Assembly: GCA_964440095.1 (NCBI GenBank)
Contig: CAYTPZ010000001.1
Coordinates: forward strand, 186,001-250,000
Length of the DNA: 64,000 nucleotides
DNA from: JACNKJ01 sp964440095
Lineage (GTDB): Bacteria > Krumholzibacteriota > Krumholzibacteriia > JACNKJ01
Direction of reading: 5' to 3'
Shown one piece after another: positions 49,593-57,883 of the stretch (its first letter is position 1; every line of letters starts with the position of its first letter). The position numbers and the translations under genes are program-made. The notes beneath the pieces are model-generated. The model had not been told where the DNA came from. It did not search any database and saw nothing but the letters and a program-made list of their open reading frames with translations.

Positions 49593-52500
49593 TTACTTCA
49601 GCAAGGTCATCTTCTTGCTCTCCACATGATCGTCCACGCGAAGGCGGGCGAAGTAGATTCCACTGGGCATTTCCCGGCCTCGATCGTCGCGTCCATTCCA
49701 GCTGGTCAGGTAGATGCCGGGTTCCATGGGACCATCGGCCAACTGCGCCAAGCGGCGTCCCTGAGCGTCGTAGATACCCAGTTCCACCTCTCGGGCAGGA
49801 CCTGCGCCCAATGTGAAGCGAATGCTCGTGCTGGGATTGAAGGGATTGGGCCAAACGCCGTCCAGCAGCACCGCCCCCACAGGCAAATCACTTTCGTCCA
49901 CACCCACCGATTCTCCGATGATCCAGTCGTGGCTGCGGGTCCAACCCGTGCGAAGCTGATCATGCTGGAAGGTGTACCATGCGTAATCCTGATCGGCATT
50001 CCCCTGCGGGAATTCCCAGACGTAGAGGTAGGTGTCCCAGCCCGCATAGATCATGTCGAGCAGGCCGTCGCCGTCAACATCGGCGATGGTCGGCGTAGCA
50101 CGGGCCGCCTCACCCAATATGATGGGGAATCCCGCCATGGGTTCACCGTCATGATGCCAAACCAGGATCTCGCCGCTTTCGTTGGTGAGAATGACCTCAT
50201 AGTCCAGGTCGCCGTCCAGGTCGACCACTACGGGAGATGATTGGCTCACGTGATGAATCAGGATTGGCCAACCTGGTAGCCAGGCGCCCGTGATATCCAG
50301 GAATCCCACTTCCACGTCATCTTGATCGATCATGGAGGTGATGAATATTTCCGGAACCTCATCACCCGCCACATCGGCCAGAGCGGGGCTGGGAGCCATC
50401 CAGTAATTGTAGTTGTTGTAATCCAGTTTGATGGGCCAACCGGGATGGCGATCGCCCTGGTGGCTGACGACGTAGAGCGAATCAGCACTTGTGTGGATGA
50501 CGATTTCAGGCAGACCGTCCAGGTCCAGGTCGCCGATGGCGCAACTGCCGTACATCTCACCGCCGTGGACGAAGGGGAAACCAGGCAGGTTGTTACCATT
50601 GCCCCAGTATCCACGAAGCTCTCCGTTCTGGGCGGGTACGAAGATCTCGAGGGATCCGTCGTGATTAATGTCGGCGAAGGAAGGCGTTCCTCGCGGCCAG
50701 ACACCCAAGCCGGTATCGAAAACGCCGTGGGTTCCAGGATTGGAGTCACCGTCCACCACTTCGCTGCCGTCGTGGTGCCAGCCCATAAGTGCACCGGAAA
50801 CATCGACCACGAAGATTTCCAGGTCGCCGTCACCATCAATGTCGCCCAAAGATGGAGAGGCCCAGATGCCCGTTCCCGCCACGACGTCCTGTGGCCAGCC
50901 ATCGGCAACTGTGGCGTTGATGGTGCCAAGACCCGAGGCGAACTCCCAGACATAGATCTCGCCGGTGTTCCAGCTCGCACCCACCACTTCCAATCCGTCA
51001 CCGGGAATCACGTCTCCAGCGGAGAGGGAGGCGTCGAACTTCTCTCCCAGGTAGCTCACGGGTCCGATGGTCTCGGCGTCGAAATCGCCATCGGACAGCT
51101 CTCGGCCATCGTGGAAGAAACCATTGAGTTCCTTGCTGCCGACAAGGATTTCCAGGGTACCGTCGTCATCGAGGTCGAGGGCCAAGGCAGTACAGGGAGT
51201 GGACCAATCCAGTTCGCGAGGCCAGCCGGCCTTGAGCGCGGGATTGGTGGTGACACTTGCGTAGGGAGAGGGCTCGCCGGTGAGCAGACTTTCTGAGAGC
51301 GGTACGATCTTGTACCAGAACACGGACAGGGGCTCCAAGGTGGTATCCTCAAAGGTGCTGGCCCTTGTCCAGTCTGGCGTTACTTCCTCGTAAGGACCCG
51401 ACTCGGACACCGACGAGCGCAGTACGCGATAGCCGGCCACATCACCCGAGGCGGGCTCCCAGTTCAAGTGAAGAACGGTCACCTGGGTTGTGAACTCGAA
51501 GCTCGGCGCCTCAACTATGGCGTCAGGTCGTTCCAGAAGCACTTCAAGGGTGTCCACGTGACCGTTTGCATCGGTCAGATACATGTAAAGTTGAGGTGGG
51601 GAACTTGAGACGCGTTCCACGGTGAAGTTAGCGGGGCCCACTTCGCCTCCCAATCCGGCCAAATCACCCAAGCTAACATTGCCACTAACAACGTTGATAC
51701 CGCTGGGGGGCTTGGGAACCAAGCTGGCGATTACGCCAGGGGCCAATCCTCGTCCGCGGTTGATAAGTGAAAGAGCCACTTCCGCCGTTTCACCCAAATC
51801 CAAATTTCCATCGCCGTCACCGCCGGCACTGTCGTCCAATTCCGTGCGGAAGAGCTGGAGATCCCGGGAAGCGGTTTCCAGGAAGAACTCATCCACCTGA
51901 TCGCCCACTGCCGAACTGATAGTCAGTTCGAAGGGTAGAATTTCATCGTCGCCAAATGGGGCGATTTCCAAGAGATAACCGTCACCACCCTGACCTGCCT
52001 GGCCACTACCGATGTCGTCGTAGACATCATTGTCGTCGAGCAGGGTCACACCGCTATGGACCGTACTGAGCAGGGTTGAGATGCCCGTGGCAGTTGCATC
52101 GCCCTCGTTTTGCAGAGCCAGGAACAACCTGACCGTTTCACCGGCTTCAGGTATGCCGTTGCCGTTGCCAATCACGGTGCCGTCGCTGGTATCCCCCACG
52201 ACCACCGACTCGATGGACAGATACTCTGCAGCACCCGGCATGGTCACGGTGAGCAAGCCCTGCCAAGGCAGTCCGTCGCGTGCATCCACGCGAACCTGAT
52301 AGATGCCCGCAGTTTCGGGCAGAGGACTGAACGTCACTTCGCCCAGCTCATCGGTGACGCCTCGCTGATAATCTTCATCGCCCTTGCGAAGCGTCACAGT
52401 GAGGTCCGCCCAGGCTTCCATATTGCCGTCCTGCACGGTAATGGTCAGAGGACCGCTGCCCGCCTCATAGCTGCTGTTGTAGCTGACGCTCGCAGATTCA

Positions 52501-54296
52501 GGCAGCTGATAGCGAACCCAGGCACTGGGATCGCCCAATAGGGCGAAGGTTTGATGCGCCCAGCGATAGCCCGAATTGTCCTGTGCCTCGATATCGAAGG
52601 CAATGAGGCTGTTGACATAAAGATCGCCAAGACGCTGAGTGGGATCTGCGTAGAGGGCGTAGAAGAAAACGTTTTGGTAGTTCATGCTGATATTGGAGAA
52701 AGTCTCTCGCGTGGATCCGATAACTCCGTAGGTACCGCCGAATGGATTCTGCAGGAAAGCCTCTGCCAGACTGTTAAAGTCGAAGGCGGCGGCAGTGCAA
52801 TTGACCATGTAAAGCATGAAGTAGCGGTCTTGGTTGAAGAGCAGTTCCACATCCGATGAAGTGATGCTCTGGTCTCCGACACTCATGTTCTGACGGCCGC
52901 CATGTCCGTTATGGAGAACTACGGAGGGTCCCGCTTCGAACTCATCCAAGGTGGCGGCGCGAGACAGCTCGTCGCTACCGGGAAATGCGTAGTAGTTTTC
53001 ATAGAGCCGGGTAAGTTCCTGATCTGGGCCTACGGCTCCCGTTCTGACGAACTCACAGTAGTCGGCGCCATCGATGTGAATGTTGTCGCCGAAATTCCAA
53101 TCCTGAGGAAAGAGCACTTCGCCCAGGAGAAGGACTTTGTTCTGGTAATCAGTTTCCTCGCAATTCTGGGTACTCTGCATCTTGCCAAGCATGGTCTCAG
53201 CCTCGAAGTAATTACCGGCCGGGAAGCGGCCCACGAAAACTTCGGGGATCAGATCCGCGTCATCGCCGGGGTCGCCATTGTTCGCCACTTCACAGTAATG
53301 TGAATCCAGGTCGGCGTTCCAGTTTCCATCGAGGCAACCGTAGTAAAGATCCGTGGGCGTGGTTACGGGATCCACGAAGAGTGTGGAGTATGCGTAACGC
53401 GCGGGCACTTGATCGGTGTCACCCACGATCAGCACATACTTGATGGACCATTTCTCATAAGCGTCACGAACGAAGTTCCGGATCATCTCGGGGCGATCGC
53501 TGCCATAGGGATAGTGGCTGGCGATCCAGTCCATGCTCCTGGCCACCGTGGGAATCCCCCAGTTGGTTTTCTCAACGGCGTAGGTCTCGCATAGATCCAT
53601 GAAGGAATCCACGGTGACGATGACCATTTCCACTTCACTGCCGTCGATGCTCGGCGCATCGGTGGGAAAACCGCTGCCGCCTACCGCGCGTCCGCTATCG
53701 ACTGGCAAGGCTTCAGGGTTCAGAAGTCGTCGACCTATGAGATCCAGACTCCGCTCGCGCAGAGGAAAGCTATCGCGCTGCGGGCGGGCCGCGTCGAATG
53801 CCGTCTCGCCGTCGGCAATCTCAAGACGCAGTTTTGCCTGGCGCAGGGAAAGCACTTGCCCATCAACCGCTCGCAGAGGATACAGATTCAGGATCTGATA
53901 TCGCCTGCCGTGCAGAATGTTCGTTCCCGAAACTACAATCTCGTAATTGTCGGACCAGAGGGGACCCTCGGCGGGCAGAATAGCGTCGCCTTCGCTACCC
54001 TCCAGGGGAATGCGTTGGGCTTCCCGGCTCAGGCGACTTTCCTCACTCTCATCCAGCACAACAATTTCCGCCGAGACAATGGACTGCCCATCCTCCAATG
54101 CCCACCACCAGGAAACCGAGGGCAAGGAGTAGCGATCGCTCGATGGATCCTCAAGTACCGTCAGCAGTCGCTGAGCATCAGAACTAGGCGAAGTCCATAG
54201 TTCATCAAGAGGAAGACTCCGCTCGACTAATTCCGCTGTAGCTGACGACAAGGAAAAAACCATCACTAGAAGTATGGGTATATTGAATCGGGGCAT
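49593..54296 (-). CDS. Secreted C25 (gingipain-like) protease with beta-propeller and FlgD-like tail
   Basis: A 1567-residue exported cysteine protease. Domains in order: signal peptide (1-21); a propeptide-like region to about 215; C25 catalytic domain about 220-600 with His465 (HNGHG) and Cys500 (YMVNC); an Ig-like module; two CARDB-like Ig domains (near 740 and 860); an FN3 domain; a beta-propeller of about seven FG-GAP/VCBS units with D.DGDG.LE calcium loops (for example SLGDIDGDGDLEIFV and TIADVDGDGLLDMIYA); and a C-terminal FlgD-like sorting domain (GVWPNPFNPSTSIRF, ending SKKMTLLK). Neighbours rhomboid and PorV-like proteins suggest surface export. The rhomboid gene lies 119 bp upstream, and a promoter lies at 54358-54386. 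Confidence 0.9.
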   Translation of the reverse strand: MPRFNIPILLVMVFSLSSATAELVERSLPLDELWTSPSSDAQRLLTVLEDPSSDRYSLPSVSWWWALEDGQSIVSAEIVVLDESEESRLSREAQRIPLEGSEGDAILPAEGPLWSDNYEIVVSGTNILHGRRYQILNLYPLRAVDGQVLSLRQAKLRLEIADGETAFDAARPQRDSFPLRERSLDLIGRRLLNPEALPVDSGRAVGGSGFPTDAPSIDGSEVEMVIVTVDSFMDLCETYAVEKTNWGIPTVARSMDWIASHYPYGSDRPEMIRNFVRDAYEKWSIKYVLIVGDTDQVPARYAYSTLFVDPVTTPTDLYYGCLDGNWNADLDSHYCEVANNGDPGDDADLIPEVFVGRFPAGNYFEAETMLGKMQSTQNCEETDYQNKVLLLGEVLFPQDWNFGDNIHIDGADYCEFVRTGAVGPDQELTRLYENYYAFPGSDELSRAATLDEFEAGPSVVLHNGHGGRQNMSVGDQSITSSDVELLFNQDRYFMLYMVNCTAAAFDFNSLAEAFLQNPFGGTYGVIGSTRETFSNISMNYQNVFFYALYADPTQRLGDLYVNSLIAFDIEAQDNSGYRWAHQTFALLGDPSAWVRYQLPESASVSYNSSYEAGSGPLTITVQDGNMEAWADLTVTLRKGDEDYQRGVTDELGEVTFSPLPETAGIYQVRVDARDGLPWQGLLTVTMPGAAEYLSIESVVVGDTSDGTVIGNGNGIPEAGETVRLFLALQNEGDATATGISTLLSTVHSGVTLLDDNDVYDDIGSGQAGQGGDGYLLEIAPFGDDEILPFELTISSAVGDQVDEFFLETASRDLQLFRTELDDSAGGDGDGNLDLGETAEVALSLINRGRGLAPGVIASLVPKPPSGINVVSGNVSLGDLAGLGGEVGPANFTVERVSSSPPQLYMYLTDANGHVDTLEVLLERPDAIVEAPSFEFTTQVTVLHLNWEPASGDVAGYRVLRSSVSESGPYEEVTPDWTRASTFEDTTLEPLSVFWYKIVPLSESLLTGEPSPYASVTTNPALKAGWPRELDWSTPCTALALDLDDDGTLEILVGSKELNGFFHDGRELSDGDFDAETIGPVSYLGEKFDASLSAGDVIPGDGLEVVGASWNTGEIYVWEFASGLGTINATVADGWPQDVVAGTGIWASPSLGDIDGDGDLEIFVVDVSGALMGWHHDGSEVVDGDSNPGTHGVFDTGLGVWPRGTPSFADINHDGSLEIFVPAQNGELRGYWGNGNNLPGFPFVHGGEMYGSCAIGDLDLDGLPEIVIHTSADSLYVVSHQGDRHPGWPIKLDYNNYNYWMAPSPALADVAGDEVPEIFITSMIDQDDVEVGFLDITGAWLPGWPILIHHVSQSSPVVVDLDGDLDYEVILTNESGEILVWHHDGEPMAGFPIILGEAARATPTIADVDGDGLLDMIYAGWDTYLYVWEFPQGNADQDYAWYTFQHDQLRTGWTRSHDWIIGESVGVDESDLPVGAVLLDGVWPNPFNPSTSIRFTLGAGPAREVELGIYDAQGRRLAQLADGPMEPGIYLTSWNGRDDRGREMPSGIYFARLRVDDHVESKKMTLLK

Positions 54297-54357
54297 CTTG
54301 CAGACTCCATTTAGGGCTGGATAGAGACTGGGCTCGGAGAACGCGAGTTAGAACCTA

Positions 54358-54386
54358 ATTTTAACCTAGTAACGACATGCAATCAA
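54358..54386 (-). promoter_or_regulatory. Promoter of the C25 protease gene
   Basis: Minus-strand TTGATT (54386-54381), 17-nt spacer, TAAAAT (54363-54358), leader of about 55 nt. The 119-bp gap is unusually AT-rich for this window. Confidence 0.6.
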
Positions 54387-54415
54387 GAAAGTGTAACTAA
54401 TTTTTCGACAAAGGT

Positions 54416-55198
54416 TTAACGCCTACTTCTCATCTTGTCTAGTAACTCTCTATCACTCCGGGTTAGAGAGCCGATTCCATCCCGAGATACCTTGTCTAGA
54501 ATCTGATTCACGCGTTCTCGATCTTCTTTCATACGATTGAGATCGCGTCGGCGTTTGCGCCCCTCAAGATCGAAGATTGGCTTGCGATACCAACCTCGCC
54601 GAATCATGAGCAGTCCCGTGATCAAACCACCAATATGTGCCAGATGGGCGATATTCCCCGTTCCAGCGATGGCTCCGTAGAGGTCCATGGCTGCCACGAG
54701 CCAGATGAAGTGCTTCACCTTCATGGGGATGATCATGAAGGCCAGAATGATGCGGTCGGGGAAGAGGCTGCCGTAGGCCGCCAAGATTCCCAGCACGGCT
54801 CCGCTGGCACCCAGGATGTGCGCGTTCAGCATGGGCAGGCTGAACAAGCCCGCCACGAGGCCGGAGATGAAATAGAGCCGCAGAAATGAGGCACTGCCCA
54901 GGGTAACTTCGACTTCTCGTCCCATCATCCAGAGCAGGAACATGTTGAAGCCGATGTGCATCAGGCCCGCGTGGAAGAACATGTAGGTGAGCAGTTGCCA
55001 GATCATGCCCTGGGTGAGCACACGGATGGGTTGGAGCCAGAACAGGAAATGCAGCCAGGCTCCGATAACGCTCTTCTGTAGCAGAAAAGTGATGGCAAAG
55101 ACGATCAGATTCGCGACGACGATGCGCAGCGTCCACGGATAAGGAGAATCCGCAAATGGCAGTTTCGCGCTCAGGCCTGTGGGACGCTGTCCGTACAA
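54416..55198 (-). CDS. Rhomboid-family intramembrane serine protease
   Basis: A 260-residue membrane protein with about six helices. Landmarks: MFFHAGLMHIGFNMFLLWMMG (the loop and H..N segment), the catalytic serine in LGASGAVLG, and the catalytic histidine in HLAHIGGLITG. A basic, helical C-terminal tail of about 60 residues would be cytosolic. TTG start 55198 with GGAGG upstream. The target is unknown; standing between the PorV-like and C25 genes, it might process a secreted or membrane-tethered partner (inference). Confidence 0.9.
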   Translation of the reverse strand: MYGQRPTGLSAKLPFADSPYPWTLRIVVANLIVFAITFLLQKSVIGAWLHFLFWLQPIRVLTQGMIWQLLTYMFFHAGLMHIGFNMFLLWMMGREVEVTLGSASFLRLYFISGLVAGLFSLPMLNAHILGASGAVLGILAAYGSLFPDRIILAFMIIPMKVKHFIWLVAAMDLYGAIAGTGNIAHLAHIGGLITGLLMIRRGWYRKPIFDLEGRKRRRDLNRMKEDRERVNQILDKVSRDGIGSLTRSDRELLDKMRSRR

Positions 55199-55210
55199 AA
55201 TGTCCTCCGA

Positions 55211-56152
55211 TTAGGATCCGCTATGAGTGATCGAAATACGGTGACGAGGGCTGAGGCCACCATCCGTGTCGGGACTGAAGGCGTAGTCGATCTGATATCC
55301 TCGGTTCTTCAAGCCGAAACCGAAGGTGGGGAAGTGTCGATCCTCGCCCTGCCGCCAGGCCATGAATCCGCCTCGAAGTGTGGCGAGGCCGTCTAGGAGC
55401 GTCCATTCCAGGCCGACGCCAATGCTTTCCGTTTCCGAAAGATGGTTGGTGCTGCGCCCTTCAAAACGCCAGTCTCCTGGTAACACAGGAAGGCTCAGCC
55501 CCCCCCATCCCACAGAGAGTACCGTGCTGGGCTCACGCCTGAAATCGCTGCCTTCGGTCCAGGACTGCCTGTGCCAGAAGTCCTTCATGAGAACGCCTGC
55601 CTCCAAACCAGGATGCAAAAATCGCATGCGCAGGCCGAAGTCCAAGGCAAAGGCTCCTGCTCGATCCTGACCGTCATCACTGCCGCCGCCGGAATAACTG
55701 GCTCGCCCGCCCAAGGAGAACCATCGCATCGGGCTCCAGGCAGCCACCGTGGCCATGCTCCACTCGCTCCATCCGGAATCGTCGGCAAGGGTGGCGTTGA
55801 GATACTGGAACGCCGCGCCGATGGCCAATTCGCTGTCGCCTCGATAATGACCATCCAGGGCCAGGCGCTCACCCGATCCCATGGCAAATGCCAAGGTACC
55901 GTACTGAATGGGCAGTCCGTCACCATAGTTCTGAAGGAAGGCGCCGGCTTGCCAATGGGTGATGCTTGTCAGTGAGGCGGGTTGCAGGAAAAGAGCTTCC
56001 AGCCCGGCCTCGCCCAGATGGGCCGCACCGGCCAAAGCCAGGTCGCGCGTACCCGTTCCCTGGAATCGGTAGCTGCCGCCTTCGTCGGCACCTGCGGAAA
56101 AGGTGAGCGCCAAGATCAGCCCAAGGGCGAGAGTTCTCGTCTTAATCGACAA
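55211..56152 (-). CDS. PorV/PorQ-like outer membrane protein
   Basis: A 313-residue exported protein of the PorV/PorQ type (UPF0164-like), beta-rich throughout. The N-terminus after the signal peptide has FQGTGTRDLALAGAAHLGEAG, then LFLQPASLTSI, the usual PorV pattern (alanine/glycine-rich plug plus NPA-like motif, here QPA). Repeated amphipathic strands with aromatic girdles follow. In Bacteroidota, PorV collects cargo of the type IX secretion system. Assignment to PorV rather than a generic FadL-like barrel is moderate. A TTG start at 56152 overlaps the upstream gene by 11 nt. Confidence 0.75.
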   Translation of the reverse strand: MSIKTRTLALGLILALTFSAGADEGGSYRFQGTGTRDLALAGAAHLGEAGLEALFLQPASLTSITHWQAGAFLQNYGDGLPIQYGTLAFAMGSGERLALDGHYRGDSELAIGAAFQYLNATLADDSGWSEWSMATVAAWSPMRWFSLGGRASYSGGGSDDGQDRAGAFALDFGLRMRFLHPGLEAGVLMKDFWHRQSWTEGSDFRREPSTVLSVGWGGLSLPVLPGDWRFEGRSTNHLSETESIGVGLEWTLLDGLATLRGGFMAWRQGEDRHFPTFGFGLKNRGYQIDYAFSPDTDGGLSPRHRISITHSGS

Positions 56153-57821
56153 TGGCCACCACCTTTCGATCCTCGAGGATCTCGCCGCTTGCCAGATAGC
56201 TTCGGATGACTACAACCAAAAGGCCCGGAGCCAGATCGCGGTTTGCGGAATCTCGCATGTCCCACTCGACCGCCCACTCTCGGGGTCCGCCCTCGACTTC
56301 GACAATTCGGAGCAGTGCACCTTCCAGGGAAAAGAAGCGCAGTTCAATCTTGTCCGCATCTTCCGGTGTGTTGATCTGGATTTCCTCGCCCTCTCCACCG
56401 CGGAAACGCCCAGGTATGCGAATGGCCGCCCCGGGTTGATAGTTGAGATTCAGGGCTTCGGACAATTCAGACGAATTGCCCGCCGCGTCGAAAGCCTCCA
56501 GGCGGAAGCTCTGATCTCCCTCATCCAGATTCACGAAGAAGGAAAACTCCACGCTACCACCTGCATCCAAGGTGTCCATAGCCACAGCGCTGTTGTTCTT
56601 ATAGAGGTGAATCTCCAACTCAGCCTCTGAGGCTGAACCCTTAATCTGCTCATAGGCCTGAATGCGATCGCCACCCTGGGTCAACCACTGGGGAGCCTGT
56701 GGATGGAGGTCATCCAAAACCACCGCAACCTGATAGGCTGCGTCAAGCGCGCTCAACCAGTGACCCGTCCCATCCATGACGTCCAGGTTCAGGTGGTAGG
56801 TACTGTCAGCCGTCCAGTGGCTTGGAATGAGGAACAAATAGTCTTCGAATGTAGGATCACCCGACCCTTGTGCCAGCCCCAAGGTGTCGTAGGGAGCATC
56901 CACACCCCAGGAAACACGACAACTGTCCACACCATGACGATCTTCCGCGCGCACCCAGATTGAGTCGGGAAGGTCCGCTGAACTGAAATAGAAGTCATCA
57001 TCATCATCAGGCCAGCCGCCCAATGTTAGAATTGAAACGCTGGGTGCCTGGATATCGATATCCAATGAAACTTCCGCCTGATCCGTATTTCCGGCATCGT
57101 CTTCAATCGTAATCGTACCGGGAAAGATTCCGTCCTGACGATTTCCCAAGGTGTCAAAGCCGTTCCAGAGGAAGCGGTACCTTGTTCCCTCGCCGGTGTT
57201 CAAAGCGTATTCGCCGTCTCGTTCCATATAACTCAGCAGATACCACTGCCCGGCCGATTCGCTATAGGCGAGGATCTCAAGGGTGGCCGTGTCGGTGAGA
57301 GTGTCGAAATCGGCGGAGGTGAAGTAGATCTGCTGCAGGGTGTCGGCCCCGGCAAGTAGCGGGGTGAATGGCTGAGGCTCCACGGCCACGCTGATGAAGC
57401 TAGGCGATTGAGTGTTGATTTCAATTTCGCCTGCGGGTTCCATCCATAACTCTGCCGAATCCGTACTGGCGAAGATGTGAAGGAAATAGAAGCCGTCCAC
57501 ATAAGGCGATTCGCCGTCGTCCAGGCCGTCCCATGCCGCGCTCAGGTATTGATATTGACCGATGTCTTCTCCGGTCATTTCAATGAGCACTTCCACCCAA
57601 TCCTCTGGCGCGGGAGGTACCGCACTGCTAGTGCTTACCAGCGCACGTATTTCGGTGAGGTCGGCTTCTTCCGAAGTGACCATGAAGGACAGGGGCATAC
57701 TGTCCTGCACCGCATCGCCGTTGGGCGAGAAGGCTCGATCCCACAGAATGCTTTGAAGCTCGATAGCTCCGGCTGTGGAAACAAGAATTCCCATAAGGAT
57801 AAAAAGAGACAGTCTTTTCAT
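56142..57821 (-). CDS. Secreted Ig-like protein with FlgD-like folds
   Basis: 559 residues, signal peptide (1-19, ending AGA), then SILWDRAFSPNGDAVQDSMPL, the opening typical of FlgD-Ig/gliding-motility CHU_C-type domains, repeated beta-sandwich modules (FLWNGFDTLGNRQDGIFPGT; DIQAPSVSILTLGG) and a last FlgD-like unit (WAVEWDMRDSANRDLAPGLL) that ends in VVAIVD without the usual LLK tail. No catalytic motif seen. It precedes the PorV-like gene with an 11-nt overlap, so the two are probably made together. GGAGG lies 12 nt before the ATG. Confidence 0.75.
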   Translation of the reverse strand: MKRLSLFILMGILVSTAGAIELQSILWDRAFSPNGDAVQDSMPLSFMVTSEEADLTEIRALVSTSSAVPPAPEDWVEVLIEMTGEDIGQYQYLSAAWDGLDDGESPYVDGFYFLHIFASTDSAELWMEPAGEIEINTQSPSFISVAVEPQPFTPLLAGADTLQQIYFTSADFDTLTDTATLEILAYSESAGQWYLLSYMERDGEYALNTGEGTRYRFLWNGFDTLGNRQDGIFPGTITIEDDAGNTDQAEVSLDIDIQAPSVSILTLGGWPDDDDDFYFSSADLPDSIWVRAEDRHGVDSCRVSWGVDAPYDTLGLAQGSGDPTFEDYLFLIPSHWTADSTYHLNLDVMDGTGHWLSALDAAYQVAVVLDDLHPQAPQWLTQGGDRIQAYEQIKGSASEAELEIHLYKNNSAVAMDTLDAGGSVEFSFFVNLDEGDQSFRLEAFDAAGNSSELSEALNLNYQPGAAIRIPGRFRGGEGEEIQINTPEDADKIELRFFSLEGALLRIVEVEGGPREWAVEWDMRDSANRDLAPGLLVVVIRSYLASGEILEDRKVVAIVD

Positions 57822-57883
57822 GTGTGGATGAATCCTCCGCTTAAGACGGCCCAGGATTTCCCAAGCACCCGTCCCTGTCAAGA

